NCBI GenBank assembly: GCA_947474455.1
Contig: CANJIL010000003.1
Coordinates: 1-64,000 of the forward strand
Direction: 5' to 3'
DNA: 64,000 nt
Origin: Hyphomonadaceae bacterium
GTDB taxonomy: Bacteria; Pseudomonadota; Alphaproteobacteria; Caulobacterales; Hyphomonadaceae
Below the pieces are notes generated by a model, which saw nothing but the letters and a program-made list of their open reading frames with translations, ran no database searches and was not told the origin of the DNA. The translations under genes were made by a program, and so were the position numbers. This document shows, one piece after another, positions 24,592-34,007 of the stretch. How positions within the stretch are numbered: position 1 is the stretch's first letter; every line of letters starts with the position of its first letter.

Positions 24592-25458
24592 ATGAGTGGC
24601 AACAGACCAATCGTCATCAAGAAAGTGAAGAAGGTCATTGGCGGCGGCCACCATGGCGGCGCCTGGAAAGTGGCCTACGCCGACTTCGTGACCGCGATGA
24701 TGGCGTTTTTCCTTCTCATGTGGCTGATCAACACGACCTCCCCGGAACAGAAGCGCGGCATTGCGGACTATTTTGCCCCGGCCAGCGTCTCGCGCTCGAC
24801 ACAGGGTTCGGACGGGCTCCTGGGCGGCACGGCCTTCCAGGAAGATGGCGCGCGCGCCTCCGGCTCTAACCGCCAGATCGATGAGGAACTGTCGGCGGAG
24901 AACGAGCGCACCAAGTCTGGATCGCCGGAGAAAACCACAACGCAGGCTGGCGTGCCGAGCGAGTCCGCCCTCGCCCAGGCGTTGTCGAAACGCGAGTCGG
25001 CGAAGTTCGCCAGCGCCGAGGCGTCGCTGCGCCAGGCGCTGCAGGACCTGCCGGACTATGCGGAGCTGTCCAAGAACATCATCATCGAGCAGAATGATGA
25101 CGGGCTGAACATACAGCTGGTCGACCAGGAAGGCCGGGCGATGTTCTCGGGTTCCTCGGCCGATCCGCTGCCACGGACACAGCACCTGCTCGACACAGTA
25201 TCAAAAGTTATCCAGCAGCTGTCGAACCGGATCAGCATTTCAGGTCACACCGACACAACAGCGCCGTCGCGACCAGGTTATTCCAATTGGGACCTTTCGG
25301 CCGACCGGGCCAATGCGGCGCGCCGGATCCTTGAAAAATCCGGTGTTGAAGCAGACCGAATCTACCAGGTCGCCGGCAAGGGCGATCGGGAACCTCTCTA
25401 TCCTGACGATCCGGACCTGCCCGCAAACCGCCGGATCAGCATCACACTGATGCCATAA
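24592..25458 (+). CDS. motB: Flagellar motor stator protein MotB
   Basis: A 288-residue stator subunit. WKVAYADFVTAMMAFFLLMWLI is the single transmembrane helix with the proton-binding Asp (residue 31). A long Ser/Glu-rich linker follows, then an OmpA-like peptidoglycan-binding domain (ISISGHTDTTAP...NWDLSADRANAARRIL...NRRISITLMP). It anchors the stator in the cell wall and conducts protons with MotA. No motA or other flagellar gene is in the window, so motB is isolated here. Confidence 0.92.
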   Translation: MSGNRPIVIKKVKKVIGGGHHGGAWKVAYADFVTAMMAFFLLMWLINTTSPEQKRGIADYFAPASVSRSTQGSDGLLGGTAFQEDGARASGSNRQIDEELSAENERTKSGSPEKTTTQAGVPSESALAQALSKRESAKFASAEASLRQALQDLPDYAELSKNIIIEQNDDGLNIQLVDQEGRAMFSGSSADPLPRTQHLLDTVSKVIQQLSNRISISGHTDTTAPSRPGYSNWDLSADRANAARRILEKSGVEADRIYQVAGKGDREPLYPDDPDLPANRRISITLMP

Positions 25459-25600
25459 GCGCCAGTTATGCCTTCGGAGCACGATCTCTGAGCGCCCATA
25501 TCGACAAAGGCGTCGAGGACCTCAGCGGATGTGACACAAAGCAGTTGAAGCGTTTTCCCTATGGCGCATCCGCCCCGGCGGCGGTTAAAGTCGATTCGAC

Positions 25601-26377
25601 ATGAAGGAAGCCGACACCAAGGAAATCTTCCCACCGGACTTCGTCCGGAAGATGAAGTTCTATCTGACTTCTCCACAGCCCTGCCCCTACCTGCCGGGCA
25701 AGATGGAGCGGAAGGTGTTCGCCAATCTTGCGGTGGACGGCGCGGTCAATCTCAATGACAGCCTGACACGATCCGGCTTCCGCCGCTCGCAGACGATTGC
25801 GTATCGGCCCGCGTGCAAGGCTTGCGGCGCCTGCCGGTCGGTGCGGATCGACGTGGCGGCGTTCAAGATGTCGAAGCGGTGGAAGCGCGTGCTGGCTCGC
25901 AACGCCATGCTCGAGCGCGAGCCGACGACGGCGCGGGCGACGCGCGAGCAGTTCCGGCTGCTGAAGAAATACCTCAACGAGCGCCATCCGGGCGGCGGCA
26001 TGACTGAGATGGAAATCCGAGACTATGCAGGGATGGTGGATGCGAGCCCGGTGCGCACCGTGGTGTTCGAATACCGCAACCGCCTGCAACCGGGACCAGA
26101 GGATGACGGCGCGCTGCAGGCGGCGGCGCTGACGGACGTGCTGCGTGACGGTTTGTCGATGGTCTATTCCTTCTTCCGGCCGGAGCTGTCTGACCGGAGC
26201 ATGGGCTCATTCATGGTGCTGGATCATATCCGGCTCGCATCCGAACTGGGCCTGCCCTACGTCTATCTCGGCTACTGGGTGCGGGGCTCAGATAAGATGG
26301 GCTACAAGGCTGACTTCCAGCCCCTCGAAGTGTTCGACGGCGAAAGCTGGCGGTCGCTGCGCGAAGAAGAGATCTGA
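25601..26377 (+). CDS. bpt: Aspartate/glutamate leucyl-tRNA-protein transferase
   Basis: A 258-residue ATE/Bpt aminoacyl-tRNA transferase. CPYLPGKMERKVFANL and the cysteine-rich YRPACKACGACRSVRIDV are diagnostic of the N-terminal domain, with YVYLGYWVRGSDKMGYKADFQPLE in the C-terminal GNAT-like domain. It conjugates leucine to N-terminal Asp or Glu of proteins, marking them for ClpS/ClpAP degradation. The length is normal for the family. It is a single gene. Confidence 0.92.
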   Translation: MKEADTKEIFPPDFVRKMKFYLTSPQPCPYLPGKMERKVFANLAVDGAVNLNDSLTRSGFRRSQTIAYRPACKACGACRSVRIDVAAFKMSKRWKRVLARNAMLEREPTTARATREQFRLLKKYLNERHPGGGMTEMEIRDYAGMVDASPVRTVVFEYRNRLQPGPEDDGALQAAALTDVLRDGLSMVYSFFRPELSDRSMGSFMVLDHIRLASELGLPYVYLGYWVRGSDKMGYKADFQPLEVFDGESWRSLREEEI

Positions 26378-26385
26378 ATCCGGGA

Positions 26386-26403
26386 CCGCCGGCCGCCTGG
26401 CGG
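26386..26403. terminator. Hairpin between convergent bpt and cutA
   Basis: ccgcc (26386-26390) and ggcgg (26399-26403) form a short GC stem in the gap between two convergent genes. There is no clear U-tract, so termination is only suggested by position. Confidence 0.3.
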
Positions 26404-26450
26404 GCAGAAGCGGCGCTGCAGCCCGACTTTTGCGGATTTGGAATTTCAGG

Positions 26451-26765
26451 CTAATCGGTTTCCGCTTCCAGCCAGGCCGCGTAGGCCGGCTCCACTGCAA
26501 TCAGCTCTGTCGCGATGATGCAGGGGACGTTGTAGGGGTGCAGCGCTCTTGCGCGGGCGCTCAGTTTGCCGAACAGGTCCACACGGGTCTTCAACATGAG
26601 TGTGATTTCGTCAGCGGTTTCGACGGCGCCGTTCCAGCGGTACATGCTGGTCACCTTCCCTCCGATGTTGGCGCAGGCGACGAGGCGTTCCTCGAGGCAG
26701 GCTCGGGCGATCGCCTCGGCGCTGGCGCGGTCGGGACAGGTGATCAGGACGTCGATGAATGTCAT
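26451..26765 (-). CDS. cutA: CutA-family divalent-cation tolerance protein
   Basis: A 104-residue CutA1 protein: LITCPDRASAEAIARACLEERLVACANIGGKVTSMYRWNGAVETADEITLMLKT and HPYNVPCIIA are the family hallmarks. CutA forms a very stable PII-like trimer; its role in metal tolerance is debated. The start at 26765 (MTFIDVL) removes 16 residues of the track ORF that are absent from the family. Confidence 0.92.
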   Translation of the reverse strand: MTFIDVLITCPDRASAEAIARACLEERLVACANIGGKVTSMYRWNGAVETADEITLMLKTRVDLFGKLSARARALHPYNVPCIIATELIAVEPAYAAWLEAETD

Positions 26766-27189
26766 GAAAGACTCGAGGCGCCACCGGAAACCATCGCGCT
26801 TCAATAATAGCACCAGCGCATCATGGGGCTAAAGCTCTTTGATCATTTCTGCCTAGGCCATCCGCCCGCGCCGGGCGGACGGAGCCGCGCTTCCATCACT
26901 GCTCCGTTTGCGCCTTCGACGCCGGCGGCGGCTTGGCAAGATGCCTGTTTCATCAGACCGTCGCTCTCGATATAGGCGTCTTTGCGTGTCGGCTGTGTAC
27001 GGACGGAAAGATTTTCCCCTTCCTCCTGCACTACGGCATGGGCGCCTCGCCTGGGCAGAAGCTCGACGCCGTCGACCGCGTATTCGCGTCACTGCGGGGA
27101 GAAACGGACTTGTTGTCCATATCGGGCGTCTCCACGGCTTCAGGGGTCAGACGCCCGCCATTCGGGAGCGTTCCTGCGCGGCGTAACGC
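26766..27189. other. Gap with no recognised gene
   Basis: About 420 bp between cutA and a GNAT gene. A plus-strand frame (26933-27232, ...VALDIGVFACRLCTDGKIFPFLLHYGMGASPGQKL...) and a minus frame (26843-27031) are open, but neither matches a family I know and the two overlap. A decayed gene is likely; nothing firmer can be said. Confidence 0.35.
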
Positions 27190-27654
27190 TCAGGTCAGTA
27201 AAAGCTCGAGCTGCACATCCGCGCGCGCGTAGGGCGAAGGGATCGTTTCATGCAGCGGACGGAAGCCGGCGTCATTGTACAGCTTCAACGCAGGGCCAAG
27301 CTTAGAATTCGTTTCGATGAAAACGCGACGCATCCCCATCTCGCGCGCCTTCGCCAGCGCTGCGACCATAAGCAAGCGACCGGCGCCCTTGCCCTGCGCT
27401 TGCGGACGGACGCCCATCTTCGCGAGTTCGACCGACCCCTCGCCGATGACCACAAGCGCAACAACACCCACCGGCGTTTCAACATCCACAGCAAGCAGGA
27501 TCGCGCCGCCGGGATCGAGGATGTATTTCGCGGGATTGTTCAGAACGTCGCGGTCTTTCTGCTCGACCACGAAGAAGCGTTCGATCCATTCGAGATTGAT
27601 GTCGCGGAAGGCGGCCTCGTCTCCGGGCTGGAAGGACCGGATGACGATACCCAC
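27190..27654 (-). CDS. GNAT family N-acetyltransferase
   Basis: A 154-residue acetyltransferase: VELAKMGVRPQAQGKGAGRLLM is motif A for acetyl-CoA, with FIETNSKLGPALKLYNDAGFRPL as the C-terminal strands. It begins with GTG two bases after the lemA stop, so the two are cotranscribed. MarR-fused or stand-alone relatives often have this sequence type; the substrate is unknown. Confidence 0.86.
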   Translation of the reverse strand: MGIVIRSFQPGDEAAFRDINLEWIERFFVVEQKDRDVLNNPAKYILDPGGAILLAVDVETPVGVVALVVIGEGSVELAKMGVRPQAQGKGAGRLLMVAALAKAREMGMRRVFIETNSKLGPALKLYNDAGFRPLHETIPSPYARADVQLELLLT

Positions 27655-27655
27655 C

Positions 27656-28219
27656 TCAGAACTTCACCGCCGGCGCGATGTTGATCTGCGCACGCTCGGC
27701 TTCGCCGACATCGAACATTTCACGCGAGGTGAATCCCGTGGAGCCGGCGATCATCGAGGCGGGGAATTGCTGGATCGCGGTGTTGTAGTCGTTCACCGCC
27801 GAATTGTAGAAGCGCCGGGCCGCCGCGACCTTGTCTTCAATCGAGGAGAGTTCGGTCTGCAGGTTGAGAAAGTTCTGGCTGGCCTTGAGATCCGGGTAGG
27901 CTTCGGCAAGCGCGAACAGCCTGCCGAGCGCGCCGGAGAGCGCGCCTTCCGCAGCACCGAGCGCGGCGGGCCCGTGGGCATTCGCGGCTGCGTTGCGCGC
28001 GGCGATCACGGCGTCGAGCGTCGATTTCTCGTGAGCGGCGTAGCCCTTCACCGTCTCGACCAGGTTGGGGACCAGTTCGCGGCGCAGCTTCAGCTGGACG
28101 TCGATGCCGGAGAACGCCTCGTTGACCGTCTGCCGCTTGGAGACGAGCCCGTTGTAGATCGCAATGATGGAGATCACGATGAGCGCAATGACGCCCAGCA
28201 CGATATAGATCGGCACCAT
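27656..28219 (-). CDS. lemA: LemA family membrane protein
   Basis: A 187-residue LemA protein. One N-terminal transmembrane helix (VPIYIVLGVIALIVISIIAIYNGLV) is followed by the helical LemA domain: QTVNEAFSGIDVQLKLRRELVPNLVETVKGYAAHE, YPDLKASQNFLNLQTELSSIEDKVAAARRFYNSAVNDYN and the conserved FP. The start 28219 is used because the track extension is not family-like. The function is poorly known; a GNAT gene follows directly. Confidence 0.9.
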   Translation of the reverse strand: MVPIYIVLGVIALIVISIIAIYNGLVSKRQTVNEAFSGIDVQLKLRRELVPNLVETVKGYAAHEKSTLDAVIAARNAAANAHGPAALGAAEGALSGALGRLFALAEAYPDLKASQNFLNLQTELSSIEDKVAAARRFYNSAVNDYNTAIQQFPASMIAGSTGFTSREMFDVGEAERAQINIAPAVKF

Positions 28220-28398
28220 ATCCACGGCACGCCCCTTTTCCGTCCAGCCGATTCCCCGGCGCGGCCAAACTACAGCATGACGGCGATGAATCCAGTGCGT
28301 GCCGCAATCTTGGATGGCGCTGGCCGATCGACTAGTTTTTGAGCGTCGAACCTGATCTACCGGAACGGAAGACGCTTCTCTCGCAGGCGTAAACAGGG

Positions 28399-29736
28399 AT
28401 GAACATGGCGGCGAAGCTAGGCAGGAAAGCGATTGTCGCGGGCGCCGGGATGGGCGGGCTGGCGGCGGCGGCAGCACTGGCGCGGCGGTTCGAGACGGTG
28501 CTGGTGCTGGACCGGGATACGCTGCCGGACGAGGCGGCGCTGCGGACGGGCGCGGGCCAGGGTGCGCATACTCACCAGCTTCTCAAGGCGGGCGAGCTGA
28601 GCCTGGAAAAGCTGTTGCCCGGGATCACCCAACAGTTCGTCGTAGCCGGCGCCAGGCAGATGCTGGTCGGGCGCGATGTGAAGGTGTTCGACTTCGGCGG
28701 CTGGATGGACGAGTGCGACGCGGGCTTCACCGTGACCAGCCTGTCGCGGCCCGCTTACGAGGCGGTCCTGCGCAGGCGTGTGGTCACCCTGCCCGGCGTG
28801 AGCATCCAGCATGAGACGATCGTGAAGCGCTTCATCGTCGAAGGCGGGACTTGCAAGGGCGTCGAACTGGAAGACGGGACGAGGATTTCGGCCGATTTCT
28901 GCATCGATGCCACGGGGGTGACCGGGCCGCTGATGGCGCAGTTGGCGGAGGACGGCCACGCTGTGTTCGAGACGGAGAATGTGAAGATCAACGTCGCCTA
29001 TGCCAGCGCGAAGTTCCGCCAGAAGCCGGAGCATCGTGGCGAAGCGATCGGCTTCTTCTTTCTGCCCGGACCGCCTGGCAAGCAGTTCGGGTTCATGCTG
29101 CCGATCGAGGATGACCAGTGGATCGTGTCGGTGGGGGCACGTGGCGGGGATTCACCACCAAAGACGATCGATGAGCTCCGCGAATATGCCAAGGCGTTCG
29201 ACGCCAAGGTCTACGACCGGATCAGCGAGGCGGAAGCTACCAGCCAGATCCGCATGTTCCGCAAGCCCATGGCCACACGGCGCAAGGCATGGGAGGCGGC
29301 GAAATGGCCGCAAGGGCTGATCCCCATCGGCGATGCCATGAGCAGCGTAAACCCGACCTATGGCCAGGGCATGACGGTGGCCGCCTGCGAGGCCGAGGCG
29401 CTGGCGGAGATTCTCGACAAGCGCGCGACAGGCGGTGGGGGACTGGACGGGTTGGGCGCGGAATACCTCCCGGTAGCGGCGGAGATCGCGGGGCGGGCGT
29501 GGAGCCTGTCGGTCAATTCGGACTATGTCTACCCGGAGACGGAAGGTGAGCGGCCGGCCAACTTCTTGATGAACCGCGCCATGGCGCAAACATTGCGCAA
29601 GCTGGCGGTCGAGGAGCTCGATTTCCGCGTCTTCCGTTACCGGCTGGTGCACATGGTGGATTCTGCGAATGCGCTACGCGACGGACCGCTGGCAGTGAGG
29701 TTCTTTACCGCGCTGCAGGGCTCGATCCCGGCGTGA
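28399..29736 (+). CDS. FAD-dependent monooxygenase-like oxidoreductase
   Basis: A 445-residue flavoprotein. The N-terminal AIVAGAGMGGLAAAAALARRFETVLVLDRD binds the ADP part of FAD, and LIPIGDAMSSVNPTYGQGMTVAACEAEAL is the second FAD motif near residues 305-335. GAGQGAHTHQLLKAGE resembles bacterial halogenase/PHBH-type proteins that act on polyketide-like or hydrophobic substrates. No associated biosynthetic genes are adjacent, so the substrate is unknown. Confidence 0.85.
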   Translation: MNMAAKLGRKAIVAGAGMGGLAAAAALARRFETVLVLDRDTLPDEAALRTGAGQGAHTHQLLKAGELSLEKLLPGITQQFVVAGARQMLVGRDVKVFDFGGWMDECDAGFTVTSLSRPAYEAVLRRRVVTLPGVSIQHETIVKRFIVEGGTCKGVELEDGTRISADFCIDATGVTGPLMAQLAEDGHAVFETENVKINVAYASAKFRQKPEHRGEAIGFFFLPGPPGKQFGFMLPIEDDQWIVSVGARGGDSPPKTIDELREYAKAFDAKVYDRISEAEATSQIRMFRKPMATRRKAWEAAKWPQGLIPIGDAMSSVNPTYGQGMTVAACEAEALAEILDKRATGGGGLDGLGAEYLPVAAEIAGRAWSLSVNSDYVYPETEGERPANFLMNRAMAQTLRKLAVEELDFRVFRYRLVHMVDSANALRDGPLAVRFFTALQGSIPA

Positions 29737-29776
29737 CCTTGTCCTGCAGCCCGGGCGGGTCGCTGATATCTTTCGG

Positions 29777-30238
29777 TTGCAGGAGATCGGGCGCGCGGCG
29801 GCGGAGCTGTTTCATGACACCGACCTGATCGATGTATCGATCATGATGGTCATCACGATGGACGATCATATCGCTCCAATCGCGGCGAAGTTGTCCGTCG
29901 TTGCGGAGATGGACGGGCGGATTGCAGGGGTCGCCATGGGCGAGATGCATGACGACAACGCCTATCTGCGCAAACGCGATGTCGATCCTGTTTTACAGCA
30001 GCGCGGAGCCGGGGCCGCGCTCGTGAACGCATTTGCGAACGGTGCGACTTGGCTGGATGCATCCGCCATTTTTCTGTCGACCTTTCGTATCCCGCCGTCG
30101 AGGGCGCCATTCTATCGCGAGCAAGGATTCCGCGATATCGCGAGCAGCGACTACCTGCCGTGGATGCAGGCAATCGAACGCGAACCGGCGATGCTTCTCG
30201 ACATTGAGAAGCGCGTGTTTCTGATGCCGGGCGTTTAG
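29777..30238 (+). CDS. GNAT-like acetyltransferase, start uncertain
   Basis: A 153-residue protein with a GNAT layout: a first helix LQEIGRAAAELF, DGRIAGVAMGEM, then DVDPVLQQRGAGAALVNAF as a variant acetyl-CoA loop, and PPSRAPFYREQGF. The first codon in the track is TTG; the frame stays open further upstream (VLQPGRVADIFR), so the true start may overlap the preceding monooxygenase gene, or the N-terminus may be lost. The 3' end overlaps the convergent parC by four bases. Confidence 0.65.
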   Translation: MQEIGRAAAELFHDTDLIDVSIMMVITMDDHIAPIAAKLSVVAEMDGRIAGVAMGEMHDDNAYLRKRDVDPVLQQRGAGAALVNAFANGATWLDASAIFLSTFRIPPSRAPFYREQGFRDIASSDYLPWMQAIEREPAMLLDIEKRVFLMPGV

Positions 30239-32478
30239 CCCGAGAACTTGCCGTTCTTGTTAAAGCCGCGGGGGGCGAGGCGGCCTGATTGGGCGCGTTT
30301 GCCTATCCAGTCTTTCCAGTCGTCCGACGACTGCTGGCGACCGCTGCTGTCGGCCCAACCGAAACCGTCGGCGCGGTTGAAAGTCTTGAGATCAAGCAGG
30401 CCGCCATCCTTGAAGGCCTGGATCTTCACGCCCTTGCCGCGCGTCATTTCCGGCATCTCGCTGGTCTTGAAGATCACCATCTTGCGGTTCGAGCCAATGG
30501 ACGCCGTCATGTCGCCGACCGCCTTCACACAGAAGATCAACTCTTCATCGCCCACATTGAGGATGATCTTGCCCTTGCGCGTGGAGGAGACGAGTTCGGC
30601 GTCGGCAACGATGAAGCCATAGCCGTTGCCGGAAGCGACGATCCGGCGGGCTTTGTCTTCGGGGACAAGCATCGCGACGATGGTTTCGGCTTCGGGGACT
30701 TCGAGCTGCAGGCGGATGGGTTCGCCATGTCCGCGGCCGCCGGGCAGTTTGTCGGCGCCGAGTGTGAAGGCGCGGCCGCCGGAGGCCATGAGCACAACCT
30801 TGTCGGTGGTCTGGCATTCGAGCGTGAGGGCGAGCTCGTCCCCTTCCTTGAACTTCAGGTCGTCGAGCTTCTGGTTGTGACCCCTGAGGGCGCGGATCCA
30901 GCCTTTCTCGGAGAGAACGACCGTTACCGGCTCTTTCACGATGAGGGCCTCGAGGGCGGCCTCGGTGTCGATCTCTTTTGCGACGTCGAAATTCGAGCGG
31001 CGCTTGCCCAGTTTTTGAGACGGATCAAAGATTTCGCGGGCGGCCTTGAGCTGGCGCTTGACTTCGGTCCACTGGCGGTCGGTCGAGCTGAGCAGTTTCT
31101 CGATCTCGCGCTTCTCTTCGGACAGTTCCTTGTGCTCGCGCGTGATCTCGATCTCTTCGAGCTTGCGCAAAGCGCGCAGGCGCATGTTGAGGATGGCTTC
31201 CACCTGAATCTCGGACAGGCGGAACTTCTTCATCATGACGGCCTTGGGATCGTCCTCGTAGCGGATGATCCGGATGACTTCATCGATGTTGAGATAGGCC
31301 TTGAGCAGGCCGTCCAGTACTTCGAGGCGATGCTCGATCCTGCCGAGGCGATGCTTGTTGCGGCGGACGATCACTTCGCGACGGTGATCGAGATAGCAGT
31401 TCAGCATCTCGGGCAGGCCCATGACCTTGGGCACGCCGTGGTCGAGCACGTTCATGTTGACCGGGAAACGCGTTTCCAGTTCGCACTGCTTGAACAGGCT
31501 GGCCATGAAGACTTCGGGGTCGACGGTGCGCGACTTCGGCGTGAGGACGACGCGGACGTCTTCGGTCGATTCATCCATCGCGTCTTCGAGCAGCGGGGCC
31601 TTCTTGGTCTCGATCAGTTCGGCCAGGCGCTCCATCAGCTTGGACTTCTGCACCTGATAGGGGATCTCGGTGACGATCACGCGCCATGTGCCGCGGCCGA
31701 GGTCTTCCCTGGTCCACTTGGCGCGCACGCGGACGCCGCCGCGACCAGTCGCGTAAACTTCGCGCAGGCCTTCCTTCGATTCCACGACCACGCCGCCGGT
31801 AGGGAAGTCCGGACCCGAGACGATCTTCATCAGGTCGTCGACTGTGGCTCGGGGATGCTCAAGCAGATAGATCGCAGCGTCGATACATTCAGAAGGGTTG
31901 TGCGGCGGAATCGAGGTCGCCATGCCGACCGCGATGCCTGACGATCCGTTGACCAGAAGGTTCGGGAAGCCCGCGGCGAGGACTATCGGTTCCTTGTTGC
32001 GCTCGTCGTAGGTGTCGCGGAAATCGACCGCGTCGTCATCGAGACCCTCGAGCAGCAGCATGGCCGCGGGCGTCAGCTTGGCTTCGGTGTAGCGGAAGGC
32101 GGCGGGTGCATCACCGTCGATGTTCCCGAAATTTCCCTGGCCATCGACCAGAGGCGCGCGCGATGCGAAATCCTGCGCAAGGCGCACCATCGCGTCATAG
32201 ATCGATTGATCGCCATGCGGGTGGTACTTACCGATGACTTCACCGACCACGGTGGCGGACTTGCGGTGGCCGCCATTCGGGTTCAGCCCGAGCTGGGCCA
32301 TGGAATAGAGAACGCGGCGGTGGACGGGCTTCAGACCGTCGCGCACATCCGGCAGGGCGCGGGCGGTAATCGTCGAAAGGGCATAGGCAAGATAGCGCTT
32401 CGACAGCGCCTCGCCCATCGGCTCGTCGATGATCTCGCCGCCATTGTCTGGCGGATCGATGGTCGTATTCCTGGCCAT
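30235..32478 (-). CDS. parC: DNA topoisomerase IV subunit A
   Basis: A 747-residue type IIA topoisomerase A subunit. VGEVIGKYHPHGDQSIYDAMVRLAQDF is the quinolone-resistance-determining region, with the active-site tyrosine in AAFRYTEAKLTP. A long coiled-coil gate (about 430-480) and a six-bladed C-terminal beta-pinwheel without a strong GyrA box follow, consistent with ParC rather than GyrA. It decatenates daughter chromosomes. It is preceded by recO with a short gap, probably as one operon. Confidence 0.95.
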   Translation of the reverse strand: MARNTTIDPPDNGGEIIDEPMGEALSKRYLAYALSTITARALPDVRDGLKPVHRRVLYSMAQLGLNPNGGHRKSATVVGEVIGKYHPHGDQSIYDAMVRLAQDFASRAPLVDGQGNFGNIDGDAPAAFRYTEAKLTPAAMLLLEGLDDDAVDFRDTYDERNKEPIVLAAGFPNLLVNGSSGIAVGMATSIPPHNPSECIDAAIYLLEHPRATVDDLMKIVSGPDFPTGGVVVESKEGLREVYATGRGGVRVRAKWTREDLGRGTWRVIVTEIPYQVQKSKLMERLAELIETKKAPLLEDAMDESTEDVRVVLTPKSRTVDPEVFMASLFKQCELETRFPVNMNVLDHGVPKVMGLPEMLNCYLDHRREVIVRRNKHRLGRIEHRLEVLDGLLKAYLNIDEVIRIIRYEDDPKAVMMKKFRLSEIQVEAILNMRLRALRKLEEIEITREHKELSEEKREIEKLLSSTDRQWTEVKRQLKAAREIFDPSQKLGKRRSNFDVAKEIDTEAALEALIVKEPVTVVLSEKGWIRALRGHNQKLDDLKFKEGDELALTLECQTTDKVVLMASGGRAFTLGADKLPGGRGHGEPIRLQLEVPEAETIVAMLVPEDKARRIVASGNGYGFIVADAELVSSTRKGKIILNVGDEELIFCVKAVGDMTASIGSNRKMVIFKTSEMPEMTRGKGVKIQAFKDGGLLDLKTFNRADGFGWADSSGRQQSSDDWKDWIGKRAQSGRLAPRGFNKNGKFSG

Positions 32479-32501
32479 GCCAATATCCTGGAATTCTCGA
32501 A

Positions 32502-33245
32502 TCAGCCCGGTGAGAGTCGCCCTGCCCGCACGAGACGGTCAATCATAAGCAAGCGGGCTTCCGGGATCTGCTTGTTGAGATCGGCGAATAACCGCTCGCC
32601 AAGAAAATACCCGGTCAGCCTGAAACCAGCGCGGATATCGACAGGGGTTGCGGGTGCGGTGTTGTCGATCAGGAAGGCGGGCAAAGGCAAGAGCCGATCC
32701 AGATAGCCGCCCGCTTCTGATCCGCGCACCGCCTTGCCCGATTTGGGGCTCACATGGGTCAGACCATCATTGCTCCCCGATACCGCGCAACGCGACAGGT
32801 CCAATCCAAAGCCCATCATTGTCAGCAGTCCCAATTCCCAGCGGACGAATAGCGCAGGCCAGACGTCATTGTGACCCAGCATGTCGAGCAGGGTTTCGGC
32901 GGCGTCATAAAGCGCGGGCTTCGACTCGCCTTCCGGCAGAGCACCGGCGAGCAGATCGGACAGGGCCGCGAGTCCCGCAAGGGCCTCGGCATCGGCCATG
33001 TGAACCGCGGCGCGCTCGTTCTCCGACTCTGCGGTAAAGAAACCCAGATTGTCGTCGCTTCGCGCTTTCCACGTGACGCGCAGGGTATTGCCGGCCTGCA
33101 ATGGCGCGCGCTTCTTCTGGCTGGCTCCACCATAGACCATGCCGCGCCGCCGGCCGTGCGTGCGGGCAAAGACCTCAAGGATCGCTCCGGTTTCGCCGAA
33201 ACGCCTGAGGCCCAGCGATATCGCATGGTCGCTCCACTCAGCCAT
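32502..33245 (-). CDS. recO: DNA repair protein RecO
   Basis: A 247-residue RecO. The N-terminal OB-fold region is MAEWSDHAISLGLRRFGETGAILEVFARTHGRRRGMVYGG; the C-terminal helical domain includes LFVRWELGLLTMMGFGLDLSRCAVSGSNDGL, where zinc cysteines are mostly lost, as often in Alphaproteobacteria. It loads RecA at gaps with RecR. The start 33245 is family-typical. It sits just upstream of parC. Confidence 0.92.
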   Translation of the reverse strand: MAEWSDHAISLGLRRFGETGAILEVFARTHGRRRGMVYGGASQKKRAPLQAGNTLRVTWKARSDDNLGFFTAESENERAAVHMADAEALAGLAALSDLLAGALPEGESKPALYDAAETLLDMLGHNDVWPALFVRWELGLLTMMGFGLDLSRCAVSGSNDGLTHVSPKSGKAVRGSEAGGYLDRLLPLPAFLIDNTAPATPVDIRAGFRLTGYFLGERLFADLNKQIPEARLLMIDRLVRAGRLSPG

Positions 33246-33323
33246 GCAAATGGCATAGGCCGTCGCACACGGAACGCAACCCGACAGATGATGCGTGCGT
33301 GGAATGGGCAAAGCCCGGAAGAT

Positions 33324-33842
33324 CTAGAGGTCGTTCGCGGCGCCTGTTTCAGCGCCGAGTTTGAAGCCCTGCTTCGCGATCAGCCCGCAGAACCGGCGCG
33401 GCCGGCCGTTCACGGTCGCAGGCGTGTGACGGTCGCGGGCGGCCCAGGCGAGCACGGAGTTGTCTAGCCGCGCATAGCCGCTGGATATCGTGACCTGCAC
33501 ATTCTCGACCCGGCCATCCGCAGAGACGCAGTAGGAGATAACGACCGTTCCCTCTTCACCGCAAAGCTTCGAAGCGGCAGGATAGTATGGGATCGCGCCC
33601 TGCAGACGCAGAGGCTGCATCACTCGGGCGCCCGAGGGCGCGGCCGGCACAAAGCTGGGATCGGGCGGTGTTGGCTCGTAAAGAACTTCCGTCTTGGCGG
33701 GACACTTCGATCGCGTCGCGGGCAACACGGCGACGATCGCACTCGCCGGCGCAGCGACGATCGGACCACGGGGCCCCGGATGTTCCGCCGGCGTCGAGCA
33801 CGCCGCCAGGACGGCGCAGGTCATTGCAGCAAGGCGTCTCAT
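33324..33842 (-). CDS. Lipoprotein with TonB C-terminal-like domain
   Basis: A 172-residue predicted lipoprotein (MRRLAAMTCAVLAAC, lipobox LAAC) with a C-terminal TonB_C-like domain: PYYPAASKLCGEEGTVVISYCVSADGRVENVQVTISSGYARLDNSVLAWAARDRHTPATVNGRP. Unlike true TonB it has a lipid anchor instead of an inner-membrane helix, and it has several cysteines in the domain. It may interact with outer-membrane or periplasmic partners; the role is unknown. It is oriented toward recO-parC. Confidence 0.8.
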   Translation of the reverse strand: MRRLAAMTCAVLAACSTPAEHPGPRGPIVAAPASAIVAVLPATRSKCPAKTEVLYEPTPPDPSFVPAAPSGARVMQPLRLQGAIPYYPAASKLCGEEGTVVISYCVSADGRVENVQVTISSGYARLDNSVLAWAARDRHTPATVNGRPRRFCGLIAKQGFKLGAETGAANDL

Positions 33843-33950
33843 GAAGCCTCCTATGCGATATGGACGATAACGCCGGGGCATGGTGCGCCGCAATGCCAAA
33901 TGATTGACGTTTCGATGAGATTGTCCCAAATGCCGAAAAAGCGAGGGCGA

Positions 33951-34002
33951 CCTCCCCCGATCCCGGGCAAACAGGCGGGTCTGCCCGACCTATTGCAGGA
34001 GG
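33951..34002 (+). promoter_or_regulatory. Structured leader that could mask the sugE ribosome-binding site
   Basis: CCTCC (33951-33955) is complementary to GGAGG (33998-34002), the Shine-Dalgarno of sugE. Between them CGGGCA (33964-33969) pairs with TGCCCG (33982-33987). The nested hairpins would hide the ribosome-binding site. It does not match guanidine-I, -II or -III riboswitch consensus as I remember them. Confidence 0.35.
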
Positions 34003-34007
34003 GCGGC

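Noticed and set aside
30289-31941. 550-aa plus-strand ORF opposite parC
   Set aside because: It is an antisense shadow of the well-supported parC; composition (Asp/Val/His-rich) is the usual result of reading GC-rich codons backwards.
33930-34007. Guanidine riboswitch before sugE
   Set aside because: The sequence does not contain the conserved blocks of guanidine-I, -II or -III classes that I can recall; only generic pairing remains.
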